Below, one piece after another: positions 1-8,280 of a stretch of DNA of 64,000 bases. The position numbers and the translations under genes were made by a program. This DNA comes from Lachnospiraceae bacterium (lineage in GTDB: Bacteria > Bacillota > Clostridia > Lachnospirales > Lachnospiraceae), in assembly GCA_015056765.1 (NCBI GenBank), contig SVFQ01000001.1:62001-126000 (forward strand). The letters run 5' to 3'. Numbering within the stretch: position 1 is the stretch's first letter; the number at the start of each line of letters is the position of its first letter. The notes below the pieces were generated by a model. That model did not search any database. It saw only the letters and a program-made list of their open reading frames with translations, and was not told the origin of the DNA.

Positions 1-64
1 ATTACACGCAAGTTCATTATACATCACAGCTATTTATAGTGTCAAAAACATCCGCATATTTCCT

Positions 65-103
65 CAAAAAAAATCGGTTTCCCGTTTCCGGAAAACCGAT
101 TCG
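65..103 (-). terminator. Rho-independent terminator after the crh-like gene
   Basis: Read on the minus strand, an 8-base arm ATCGGTTT pairs with AAACCGAT and is followed directly by a run of T. It lies just after the stop of the HPr-like gene and would end the uvrC-to-crh transcript. The 64 bases to its left hold nothing I can recognise. Confidence 0.8.
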
Positions 104-107
104 CTTT

Positions 108-365
108 TTATTCTTCGCCGCTTAAGTATTTCTCGATGTTTTCAACAGCTGCAGCTTCATCACAGCCATCTGCAAGTACGCATACTTCTTCGCCGGAGTT
201 CATACCCAAGCTCATCATGCCCATGATACTCTTGGCATTGACTTTTTTGTTCTGTGCTTCGATGTAGATGGTACTGTCATACTGGCTCGCAATCTGTACA
301 AGTACTGCTACCGGTCTGGCTTCCAGACCATTCTTCAACTGGATTGTCATAGATTTTTTTAACAT
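108..365 (-). CDS. HPr-like protein lacking His15 (Crh-like)
   Basis: An 85-residue HPr-fold protein, full length for the family. In HPr the PTS phosphoryl group is carried by His15 in a GLHARPA-type motif; here residues 13-18 read GLEARP, so position 15 is Glu. Ser46, the target of HPr kinase, is kept in KSIMGMM (residues 45-51). That is the pattern of Bacillus Crh (Gln15, Ser46), which regulates but does not transfer phosphate. The gene is last in a rapZ-whiA-crh-like series, as in Bacillus, and hprK is in the same cluster. I infer a regulatory HprK substrate rather than a PTS carrier; a true HPr should be encoded elsewhere. RBS GAGGAGAG precedes the ATG. Confidence 0.9.
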   Translation of the reverse strand: MLKKSMTIQLKNGLEARPVAVLVQIASQYDSTIYIEAQNKKVNAKSIMGMMSLGMNSGEEVCVLADGCDEAAAVENIEKYLSGEE

Positions 366-393
366 AATTCTCTCCTCTTTCCCCTAGCCACTT

Positions 394-1200
394 TTACTCC
401 CTGAGTTTTGAAGCAATTTCACCTAGCTTGCGAAGTCTGTGGTTGACTCCAGACTTGCCTACAGGTGGATCTAAGTAGTTACCGAGTTCTGTCAAAGTAG
501 CGTCAGGATAGGCCAAACGAACTTCAGCCATTTCCTGCAAACTTGTGGGCAATTCTTCCAGCCCGATTGTTTCTTCTATAAGCTGTATGTCTTGCACTTG
601 TTTTGATGCTGCATTTACTGTCTTTGCGAGGTTTGCAGTCTCGCAATTTACTTTTCTGTTGACTGAATTCCGAACATCACGCAGGATGCGATCATTCTCG
701 AAACTCATCATCGAAACAGGTGCTCCCATGATGCTTAAAAGGTCACTGATAGCAGCGCCCTCTTTTACATATACCACAAAATACCGTTTCCGCAAAGTCA
801 TTCTTGCATCAATTCCAAAAAATGACATCTCGTCAATCAGTATCTGAGCGTGTACTTTTTCATTGCAGGCAAACTCCAAATGATAACCCTTTTCCGGATT
901 ACTCATGGATCCTACTGCCAGAAAAGCGCCCCTTAAAAAGGCTCTCTTACAGCAATCCCGCTCTCTAATCTGTGGAGAAGCCACGCTAGTACCTATCTTA
1001 ATGTTTTTCTGCGCTAATGTAAAGCCCTTTTGCAAGCACAGGTCCAACTCCCCTGTTTCCATCAGCTCACTTTTCTTTAAAACCTCACCGATGGTCTTGC
1101 CTTTGTACAAAAGAATCGCAGCCAGCTCTGCCACTTCACAATGCGCATGCTTTTCTCTATGATCGAAAAGCTCCTGCTTTACCTCTTCTGAAAATGACAT
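394..1200 (-). CDS. whiA: WhiA-type DNA-binding regulator, shortened N-domain
   Basis: WhiA proteins have a degenerate LAGLIDADG homing-endonuclease fold plus a C-terminal helix-turn-helix and affect cell division and sporulation genes. The second LAGLIDADG block (LRGAFLAVGS, about residues 89-98), the NSVNRKVNCETAN stretch and the C-terminal HTH (KSGVNHRLRKL) are clear. The protein has 268 residues against a usual length near 310; the missing part lies in the first half, between the first motif and the CCKR motif. It sits 19 bases after rapZ and 28 bases before the HPr-like gene, almost certainly in one transcript. Confidence 0.93.
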   Translation of the reverse strand: MSFSEEVKQELFDHREKHAHCEVAELAAILLYKGKTIGEVLKKSELMETGELDLCLQKGFTLAQKNIKIGTSVASPQIRERDCCKRAFLRGAFLAVGSMSNPEKGYHLEFACNEKVHAQILIDEMSFFGIDARMTLRKRYFVVYVKEGAAISDLLSIMGAPVSMMSFENDRILRDVRNSVNRKVNCETANLAKTVNAASKQVQDIQLIEETIGLEELPTSLQEMAEVRLAYPDATLTELGNYLDPPVGKSGVNHRLRKLGEIASKLRE

Positions 1201-1219
1201 GTGTTCCTCTTATCTACCA

Positions 1220-2101
1220 CTAGTTTCTAACTTCACTATTGGGAATTCCCGCATCACGGTGACTGATCTTCAGACCATAGTTGCCCTTATTCTTCATACG
1301 GGCATACAGGGCATTGGCCAAAGTCACGCTTCGATGCTTACCGCCGGTACATCCAATGCCGATGACCAGTTGGTACTTACCCTCTTTCACATAGTTTGGA
1401 ATCAAGAAATCCAGAAGGTCCGTTAGCTTATCCAGGAACTCTCCCGCCTCCGGGAAACTCATGACATAATCCTGCACCGGCTTATCGTTACCGGTCAGAT
1501 GCTTTAATTCTTCTATATAGAAAGGGTTTGGCAAAAATCTCACGTCGAAGATTAGATCCGCATCACTTGGGATACCGTGTTTAAAGCCAAAGGAAACGAT
1601 ATTCACAATGAGGGAATTATACTCTTCATTTTGCACAAAGATGTGGTCCAGCTCTTCCTTCAGCTCTCTGGTCAAAAGCTTAGATGTATCGATGACATAG
1701 TCCGCCTGCTTCTTTACATTTTTGAGAATCTCACGCTCTCTGGCTACGCCGTCTGCGATACGTCCTCCTTCCGGCTCCAACGGATGAACACGTCTGCTTT
1801 CCTTGTATCTCTTTACCAGAGCCTCCTCACTGGCATCCATAAAGAGAATTTCGAAATTATAACCGGTGGCTTTCAGACGGTTCAGTACAGCCTCAGCTTC
1901 GCCAAAGCTCTGATCTGCACGGACATCTAAGCCAAGGGCTGCCTTGGTGATTTCGGAGTTTGGGGTAGAAAGTAGCTCTACAAACTTCTCGATTAAAGAT
2001 ACCGGCAAGTTATCTACGCAGTAGTAACCTGCATCCTCCAGCATTTTCAGGGCGGTTCTCTTACCGCCACCACTCATACCTGTTACAATTACAAATCTCA
2101 T
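1220..2101 (-). CDS. rapZ: RapZ/YvcJ nucleotide-binding protein
   Basis: 293 residues, normal for RapZ, a P-loop protein that in E. coli is an RNase adaptor for the GlcN6P-synthase small RNAs and in Bacillus (YvcJ) is a nucleotide-binding protein of less certain role. The N-terminal motif is GMSGGGKRTA (residues 8-17): the Ser/Thr that normally follows the P-loop Lys is Arg. YCVDNLP (residues 27-33) and the C-terminal GCTGGKHRSV motif are intact. Unlike Bacillus there is no yvcK between it and whiA. The odd P-loop is clear in the DNA (GGT AAG AGA ACC). Confidence 0.93.
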   Translation of the reverse strand: MRFVIVTGMSGGGKRTALKMLEDAGYYCVDNLPVSLIEKFVELLSTPNSEITKAALGLDVRADQSFGEAEAVLNRLKATGYNFEILFMDASEEALVKRYKESRRVHPLEPEGGRIADGVAREREILKNVKKQADYVIDTSKLLTRELKEELDHIFVQNEEYNSLIVNIVSFGFKHGIPSDADLIFDVRFLPNPFYIEELKHLTGNDKPVQDYVMSFPEAGEFLDKLTDLLDFLIPNYVKEGKYQLVIGIGCTGGKHRSVTLANALYARMKNKGNYGLKISHRDAGIPNSEVRN

Positions 2102-2147
2102 GTTTCTTCCTCTTGCGTCATGTAGTCACATGACATCCTCTTACATC

Positions 2148-3080
2148 TTAGGATAAAGGTGGAAATTCACCTAAAAAAATCACTTCAGGCTCCAACGTAA
2201 TACCGCTGTCCTGACGGACCTTCTCTCGGACATCTCGAATCACATTCCATACGTCCATAGCAGTAGCATCGCCTTTATTAATCACAAAGCCGCAATGCTT
2301 CTCCGATACCTGAGCCCCACCTACTGTGTAGCCTCTTAGCCCCGCATCCTGAATCAGTTTCCCAGCAAAATACCCTTCCGGTCTCTTGAAAGTTGAACCG
2401 GCGCTTGGGAATTCCAGCGGTTGCTTGTCTTTTCTACGTCCTGCAAAGTCCTGCATCTTATCTCGGATAGCCTGGGCATCTCCTGTTCTAAGCTTACAGG
2501 TGGTAGCTAATACGATGTAGCCCTTGTCCTTACAGATGCTGTGTCTGTAAGAAAAGTCCATTTCTTCTCCGGGGATGTCCTGTATCTCCCCATTCTGGGT
2601 CAGCACCCGCACAGACTCTACCACCATCTTCATCTCACCATCATAGGCACCGGCATTCATGTAGATGGCACCGCCGATGCTTCCCGGGATACCTGCCGCA
2701 AACTCAAGTCCTGTAAGACTTTCTGCTGCTGCCACATTAGCTACCTTAGATAAAAGCGCTCCCGCCTGGGCTGTGACTTTCGCATCCATGCCGCTATTCT
2801 CTACTGTAATCTCACTGTAGTCCCTGCCGATATGAAGAATGACACCATCGAATCCCTGATCCGAGCACAGTACATTGCTACCATTGCCCAATAGATAATA
2901 GGGAATATTTTGTTCTTTTACAAAAGACAGAGCCTGCCGAAGCATGCTCTCTCCCTTGATTTCTATAAAAGCTGCGGCGCATCCACCCACACGAAAGGTG
3001 GTATGGCTTTTCATAGGCTCGTCTAGGAGCACTGCTGCGCCGAACTTATCTTGTAAAGTCTTTTTGTCTTGCTCTTTCAA
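2148..3080 (-). CDS. murB: UDP-N-acetylenolpyruvoylglucosamine reductase
   Basis: 310-residue FAD enzyme of the short (type II) MurB class; it reduces UDP-GlcNAc-enolpyruvate to UDP-MurNAc for peptidoglycan synthesis in the cytoplasm. Family landmarks are TTFRVGG near residue 27, the FAD-binding LLGNGSN stretch, GIPGSIGGAIYMNAGAY in the middle, the GSTFKRPEG catalytic-loop motif and the C-terminal LEPEVIFLGEF. It lies between the ROK kinase (27 bases upstream) and rapZ (46 bases downstream), the usual place in this cluster. Confidence 0.96.
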   Translation of the reverse strand: MKEQDKKTLQDKFGAAVLLDEPMKSHTTFRVGGCAAAFIEIKGESMLRQALSFVKEQNIPYYLLGNGSNVLCSDQGFDGVILHIGRDYSEITVENSGMDAKVTAQAGALLSKVANVAAAESLTGLEFAAGIPGSIGGAIYMNAGAYDGEMKMVVESVRVLTQNGEIQDIPGEEMDFSYRHSICKDKGYIVLATTCKLRTGDAQAIRDKMQDFAGRRKDKQPLEFPSAGSTFKRPEGYFAGKLIQDAGLRGYTVGGAQVSEKHCGFVINKGDATAMDVWNVIRDVREKVRQDSGITLEPEVIFLGEFPPLS

Positions 3081-3107
3081 TTTCTTATACTCATTTCTAC
3101 CGCAAAA

Positions 3108-4049
3108 CTAGCGAGCATCCAATACCAGCTTAGCAGCACCATAGATACCTGCATCATTTCCTAATGTAGCCAGTGCAAATCTGGTATTTAAGCTGCCACG
3201 GAATACGTATTTCTCATAAGAAGGCTTGATATAATCGAAAAGCACTTCGCCTGCTTTGGATACACCACCACCGATGACAAACATCTCAGGATTTACTACG
3301 CTGGCAATCATGCCAAGGCCTTTACCTAAGATTTCGCCAAACTCTTTGGCGATGTCGATTGCTACTTCATCTCCAGCTTTTACAGCATCGAATACTGCTT
3401 TGGCAGAAAGCTCACCATCACGAAGTACGCTGGCTTTGTCGTCTTTTGCCAGGCGTCTCTTTGCCAATGTAACCACACCGGTAGCGGAACCATACTGCTC
3501 CAGGCATCCGTGATTACCGCATCCGCAAGCGTTTGGCTCATCATCTACGATATGGATATGTCCGATTTCGCCGCCTGCACCGTCAGCACCTGTCAGAAGC
3601 TTACCATCGATGATGATACCACCGCCGATTCCGGTACCTAAGGTAACAGCTACTAAGTTCTTGCAGCCAAGGCCGCCGCCACGCCACATTTCGCCAAGGG
3701 CAGCTACGTTTGCATCATTGCCTGCCATAGCAGGTACTCCTAAAAGGTTCTGCAGTTCGTCACGAACCTGTACGTCTTTCCAGCCTAAGTTTACTGCTAC
3801 ATCTACATGACCTTCGCCATCCACAGGTCCAGGCACACCGGCACCTACACCGGCTACTTCTTCCTGTGCGATGCCGTTTTCAGCCATTTTATCTTTGATA
3901 CTCTGTGCTACGTCAGGCAGGATGTTCTTTCCGCCGTCCTCGGTACGAGTAGGGATTTCCCACTTATCTAATACGTTGCCTTCCAAATCGAAGTATCCAA
4001 TCTTTACTGTGGTGCCTCCCACATCTACGCCAAATACATATTTCTGCAT
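3108..4049 (-). CDS. ROK-family glucokinase
   Basis: 313-residue ROK kinase, probably phosphorylating glucose with ATP. It has the N-terminal phosphate loop DVGGTTVKIGYF (residues 9-20), GTGIGGGIIIDGK, the substrate-binding ExGH as GGEIGHIHI, and the zinc-binding cluster ACGCGNHGCLEQYGS. It starts 3 bases after the stop of hprK, so the two are translationally linked, tying sugar phosphorylation to carbon control. ROK sequence alone does not exclude GlcNAc or mannose as substrate, which matters because amino-sugar genes occur in this window. Confidence 0.9.
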   Translation of the reverse strand: MQKYVFGVDVGGTTVKIGYFDLEGNVLDKWEIPTRTEDGGKNILPDVAQSIKDKMAENGIAQEEVAGVGAGVPGPVDGEGHVDVAVNLGWKDVQVRDELQNLLGVPAMAGNDANVAALGEMWRGGGLGCKNLVAVTLGTGIGGGIIIDGKLLTGADGAGGEIGHIHIVDDEPNACGCGNHGCLEQYGSATGVVTLAKRRLAKDDKASVLRDGELSAKAVFDAVKAGDEVAIDIAKEFGEILGKGLGMIASVVNPEMFVIGGGVSKAGEVLFDYIKPSYEKYVFRGSLNTRFALATLGNDAGIYGAAKLVLDAR

Positions 4050-4052
4050 GTC

Positions 4053-4988
4053 TTAATCGTCCTCTCTCTTTGCTTGTAAATTACGCTGCACACGGTTGTA
4101 TAATTCCTGTGCTGCATTGTAGCCCATCTTTTTCTGTCTGTGGTTTACTGCGGCTGTCTCGCAGATGATGGCCAGGTTACGACCCGGTCTAATGGGAATA
4201 TTATGACAAACCACTTTATTGCCAAGATATTCTGTATATTCTTCCTGCAGGCCGAGACGATCGTACTCTTTGTCTTTGTCCCAGTCCTCCAGTTTGATAA
4301 CCAAATCAATATTGGCAGTATCACGTACGCAAGATACACCGAACAAGGCCTTCACGTCGATGATACCGATACCGCGAAGCTCGATGAAATGCTTGGTGAT
4401 ATCCGGCGCATTACCGATGAGGGATTCCTCAGATACCTTACGAATCTCTACTACGTCATCGGTTACCAGACGGTGACCACGCTTGATGAGTTCCAGAGCG
4501 GCCTCGGATTTACCGATACCACTTTCACCGGTGATCAGTACACCTTCACCATAGACATCTACCAGTACACCGTGTACGGAAATACATGGAGCCAGCTTTA
4601 CATTCAACCATCTGATAATCTCTGCCATGAAAGCAGAAGTAGACTGCTTGGTACCCAGTACCGGCACGCCTTTGCGCTTTGCAATCTCCAGGAAAATCTC
4701 ATCCGGCTCTAAGTCACGGCAAAATACGAATGCCGGGCACTCTGTATGCAAAAGTTCCTCGTAGATATTGCGCTTACGATCCTCCGGCATCCCCTGCATA
4801 TAGCTGTACTCTACGAAACCGATAATCTGGAGACGGGTAGTCTCAAAGTGTTCAAAGAATCCTGCCAGCTGCAGCGCCGGTCTATTGATATCCGGCTGAA
4901 TGATTTTGATATTGTCTAAATCAATCTCCGGAGTATAGTTTTTCAGTTTCATCCATTCGATGACTTTCGTCAATTCGATACTTGCCAT
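4053..4988 (-). CDS. hprK: HPr kinase/phosphorylase
   Basis: 311 residues. HprK phosphorylates Ser46 of HPr and Crh with ATP or pyrophosphate when glycolytic intermediates are high, and removes the phosphate when they are low, setting CcpA-dependent catabolite control. The C-terminal catalytic half carries the P-loop GESGIGKSE (about residues 153-161), HRLVTDDVV and the signature LRGIGIIDV; the Lys-rich C-terminal helix region is present. It is followed directly by a glucokinase and shares a cluster with a Ser46-bearing, His15-less HPr homologue, its likely substrate. RBS GAGGG lies 8 bases before the ATG. Confidence 0.96.
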   Translation of the reverse strand: MASIELTKVIEWMKLKNYTPEIDLDNIKIIQPDINRPALQLAGFFEHFETTRLQIIGFVEYSYMQGMPEDRKRNIYEELLHTECPAFVFCRDLEPDEIFLEIAKRKGVPVLGTKQSTSAFMAEIIRWLNVKLAPCISVHGVLVDVYGEGVLITGESGIGKSEAALELIKRGHRLVTDDVVEIRKVSEESLIGNAPDITKHFIELRGIGIIDVKALFGVSCVRDTANIDLVIKLEDWDKDKEYDRLGLQEEYTEYLGNKVVCHNIPIRPGRNLAIICETAAVNHRQKKMGYNAAQELYNRVQRNLQAKREDD

Positions 4989-5049
4989 AGTATTCCCTCG
5001 TATCTTTCTTTGATATTAAACTACCAAACTTAAGTATAACATAATGGAC

Positions 5050-6921
5050 TCAGTTTTCCGCGGTTTTATGGAAATATTCATAAATAATTCCTGCTACATT
5101 TTCCGGTATCTCCGGTACTTTGGACAGCTCTTCCACAGAGGCGTTCCTGATATCCTCGATAGTGGCGAATTCTCGCTGCAAAGCCTTTCTTCTGGTAGGT
5201 CCTACACCGGGGATGTCGTCTAATACTGACTTTACCTGGCTCTTGCTGCGCAAAGACCTGTGATACTCGATGGCAAATCTGTGAGCTTCGTCCTGAATTC
5301 TGGTGATGAGCTTAAAGCCTTCCGAATGCCTGTCGATAGGCAACTCCACATTGCGGAAGTACAGACCTCTGGTACGGTGATTATCATCTTTGACCATACC
5401 GCACACCGGGATATCCAGTCCCAGCTCCCCTAGGACCTCCAGTGCGATATTCACCTGACCTCTACCACCATCCATCAGCAGCAGGTCAGGGAACTTCGTA
5501 AAGCTTCCCAGACTTTCATCCAGGTTTTTCTCAGATAGCTCTTCCGCCTCTTCCAGACCGTGGGTAAATCTTCTGGTGAGGACTTCTCGCATGCAGGCAT
5601 AATCATCAGGGCCTGACACCGTCTTGATTTTAAACTTACGGTAGTCACTTCGCTTAGACTTGCCGTTCTCAAACACCACCATAGAGCCTACATTCTGGAA
5701 ACCACTGATATTGGAAATATCATACGCTTCCATACGGACGATGTGGTCCATATTCAGGAGCTCTGCGATTTCCTTCACTGCACCGATGGTGCGGCCTTCC
5801 TCTCGCTTGATGCGCTCCCTGTCTTTCGTTAGAACCAGTGTGGCATTCTCTGCTGCCAGCTCCACCAGTTTCTCCTTGGTACCACGCTGAGGCACTCTGA
5901 TGTACACCCTGGCTCCCTTTTTAGAAGACAGCCACTCTTCGATGACTTCCTGATCCTCTATGGCTGCCTGCAGCATAATTTCTTTGGGCAGGAAAGGCGT
6001 GCCACTATAAAACTGCATGATGAAGTCCCGCAGGATTTCTCCCTTGGTAAGGCCCATTACATTCTTCATATAATAGTGCTCTCTACCGATGAGTCTGCCA
6101 TCTCGTACAAAGAAGGCCTGTACCACAGCTTCGTTCTGGTCGATGGACGTAGCGATGATGTCTTTGTCCTCTCCTTCTGTATCCGTAATCTTCTGTTTCT
6201 GGGAGACGCTGACTACGCTTTGCAGCAAATCTCTGTACTTCGCGGCATCCTCAAAGCGCATTTCCTCAGCAGCATCTTCCATCTGCTTACGGATTCGGTT
6301 CTGAAGTGGCTTGTAGTTTCCATTTAGGAAATCCAGGGCTTGCTCTACCTTCTCCGCATAAGCTTCCCTACTGATATACCCCTGGCAGGGTGCATCACAC
6401 TGCCCGATATGATGATTCAGACATGCTCTCTCCTTGCCGATATCCTCCGGCAGGTTGCGATTACATGTCCGCAATTTGAATAGCTTATTCAGTAAATCGA
6501 TGGTCTCCTTCACCGCTGCTGCACTACTGTAGGGCCCGAAGTATCTGCTTTTGTCCTTCTTCATCTCTCGGGAAAAAAGGATTCTGGGAAAAGGCTCACT
6601 TACCGTAACTTTGATATAGGGGTAAGTCTTGTCATCTTTTAAAAGCGTATTATATTTCGGAGAATGCTCCTTAATCAGGTTATTTTCCAGCACCAGCGCC
6701 TCTAGTTCAGAGTCTGTCACGATATATTCGAATCTGGCAATCTGCTCTACCATCTTCAGAATCTGGGGCCCACGTCCCCTGATGGTACGAAAATAAGACC
6801 TTACCCTATTATGTAGGTTCACTGCTTTACCCACATAGAGTATGGTGTCATTTTCATCGTGCATGATATATACCCCCGGTTTGTGGGGGATTTTCTTTAA
6901 TTCTTCTTCGAAATCAAACAT
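5050..6921 (-). CDS. uvrC: UvrABC excinuclease subunit C
   Basis: Nucleotide excision repair nuclease that makes both incisions around a lesion marked by UvrAB. Visible in order: GIY-YIG domain ([11 protein letters not shown] then YVGKAVNL), a Cys-containing region (CNRNLP...[13 protein letters not shown]), the UvrB-binding UVR motif, an RNase H-like UvrC domain (LLMDGGRGQ) and C-terminal helix-hairpin-helix motifs ([14 protein letters not shown]). I place the start at the ATG giving MFDFEEEL; a GTG 15 bases upstream (6936) is in frame and has an AGGA very close by, so the start is uncertain by 5 codons. First gene of the cluster that continues to the crh-like gene. Confidence 0.95.
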   Translation of the reverse strand: MFDFEEELKKIPHKPGVYIMHDENDTILYVGKAVNLHNRVRSYFRTIRGRGPQILKMVEQIARFEYIVTDSELEALVLENNLIKEHSPKYNTLLKDDKTYPYIKVTVSEPFPRILFSREMKKDKSRYFGPYSSAAAVKETIDLLNKLFKLRTCNRNLPEDIGKERACLNHHIGQCDAPCQGYISREAYAEKVEQALDFLNGNYKPLQNRIRKQMEDAAEEMRFEDAAKYRDLLQSVVSVSQKQKITDTEGEDKDIIATSIDQNEAVVQAFFVRDGRLIGREHYYMKNVMGLTKGEILRDFIMQFYSGTPFLPKEIMLQAAIEDQEVIEEWLSSKKGARVYIRVPQRGTKEKLVELAAENATLVLTKDRERIKREEGRTIGAVKEIAELLNMDHIVRMEAYDISNISGFQNVGSMVVFENGKSKRSDYRKFKIKTVSGPDDYACMREVLTRRFTHGLEEAEELSEKNLDESLGSFTKFPDLLLMDGGRGQVNIALEVLGELGLDIPVCGMVKDDNHRTRGLYFRNVELPIDRHSEGFKLITRIQDEAHRFAIEYHRSLRSKSQVKSVLDDIPGVGPTRRKALQREFATIEDIRNASVEELSKVPEIPENVAGIIYEYFHKTAEN

Positions 6922-6951
6922 ACCTATAGTATACACTATCCTGATTGCACA

Positions 6952-6983
6952 TAAAAACAGCGCGAGGGATAAACCCTCACGCT
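6952..6983 (-). terminator. Terminator after the S41-like lipoprotein gene
   Basis: On the minus strand AGCGTGAGGG pairs with CCCTCGCGCT (one G-T pair), loop of 5, followed by GTTTTT. It separates the lipoprotein gene from uvrC. Confidence 0.8.
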
Positions 6984-7022
6984 ATTCAGTCATTTACGAT
7001 ATTAATGTCTTTGCCTGTTCCC

Positions 7023-8255
7023 TCATTCTGTCTGTTTTTTTATTTCGTCAAGACAGCGTCCTAACGGTGTTTCACCTTTTTTACAAGTTATATCCGGTGT
7101 TGTTCCGTGAATCGCATTTATACTTCCATCCGGATTTTCTCCCACACCATCTGACATCCTTATCAGGATACCGGAATCTGGCAATAACAGTAAAATAGGA
7201 GATGTATGCATTCCATCACCAGAAGTCTTTGTGCCCACCAACGTTGCAAATCCTGTTGTTTTGCAGAAACATGCAAACGTCTCAGCAGCGGAATAAGAGC
7301 TCCGACTTATCAGTACCCAGCGCTTGATATTTTTTGCATTTGGCAATGTTTTACACTCTATGTCAGACATCGAATATGTATAGTCCAAATATAAATCCAG
7401 CCCCATGACATCTATCCACTCGGGAGCATCTTCTAGTTCTGACACAGCTCTTAAATCCCAACAAGAATGATAAAAATCAACTAGCGGAGACGATTTGTAA
7501 AACGTTCGTATATCAAATTCGTATGTTTCACCAAACGGAGCAACAAGATTATTAATCCAGTAGGAACCATAACCTCCTGGATTTCCAGAAATATCAATAA
7601 TCACGTGTTTTGTTTCTGGATACTCCTTCAGCTTTTCAAATAACAAATTCTGATCTCTTATAACCATTCGGCTTCCAAACGAAGGTATTTTGAGATATAA
7701 CGCATTACAGTCAGTGTAGTATTGGGTAAAAATCTGTTCATCAGCTTCAGATGAATTGTTTTCGAACACGTTTTCTACCATTTTTGAAGGTTGATACCGT
7801 TTTGAAAGCGATGGATCTGTTAATACAATATAATACGGATTCTCCTCACCCAAATCCGTCATATATCCAACATTAACATAATAGTAATCTTCGTATTCTT
7901 CCGGCGTAATCACCTGAAGATGTGCAAAATTATGCATTTCGGAAAGCATACTCTGCAGCATGCCATAAAATGCATCCTCATCAGTTATAGTTTTTACGTC
8001 TTCCTTATACCTTGAATAAATCTCATCCGTATCTATTCCCTGGCTTTGTAAGTAACTTAAATACGGATACGTATTATGTAATGCATCCCACAAGACTTCA
8101 TAGTCGCTAGCATAAATCGGTGTATTCGCTTCTATCGATTCCTCACAAGTCGTCTCAGTTGCCGATATCGTAGATAACTCTGTTTCAGCCTTTGGGCTAC
8201 AGCCTGCCAATACCAACAACATAATAGAAATAATTATATAAGCAGTCTTTTTCAT
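7023..8255 (-). CDS. S41-family peptidase-like lipoprotein
   Basis: 410 residues with a lipoprotein signal peptide: positive start, hydrophobic core and lipobox VLAGC, Cys19. The C-terminal half resembles the catalytic fold of S41 (CtpA/tricorn-type) proteases: an IDISGNPGG strand-turn, then SYSAAETFACF holding the likely nucleophilic Ser, then VGTKTSGDG with the candidate general-base Lys, then a GTTPDI strand. No PDZ domain is seen, unlike CtpA. It probably acts on peptides or wall-linked substrates outside the membrane; the substrate is unknown. The coding sequence looks AT-richer than its neighbours and has its own terminator, which could mean later acquisition. RBS GGGGGAG precedes the ATG. 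Confidence 0.8.
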   Translation of the reverse strand: MKKTAYIIISIMLLVLAGCSPKAETELSTISATETTCEESIEANTPIYASDYEVLWDALHNTYPYLSYLQSQGIDTDEIYSRYKEDVKTITDEDAFYGMLQSMLSEMHNFAHLQVITPEEYEDYYYVNVGYMTDLGEENPYYIVLTDPSLSKRYQPSKMVENVFENNSSEADEQIFTQYYTDCNALYLKIPSFGSRMVIRDQNLLFEKLKEYPETKHVIIDISGNPGGYGSYWINNLVAPFGETYEFDIRTFYKSSPLVDFYHSCWDLRAVSELEDAPEWIDVMGLDLYLDYTYSMSDIECKTLPNAKNIKRWVLISRSSYSAAETFACFCKTTGFATLVGTKTSGDGMHTSPILLLLPDSGILIRMSDGVGENPDGSINAIHGTTPDITCKKGETPLGRCLDEIKKQTE

Positions 8256-8280
8256 CTAGTTCTCCCCCATTTTTGTCCCC

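Noticed and set aside
4140..4712. A 190-codon open frame on the plus strand opposite hprK
   Set aside because: It is antisense to a well-supported gene and has no family resemblance.
7023..8255. A genomic island around the AT-richer lipoprotein gene
   Set aside because: Only one gene differs in composition; there are no flanking repeats, integrase or tRNA gene, so it is noted only as possible transfer.
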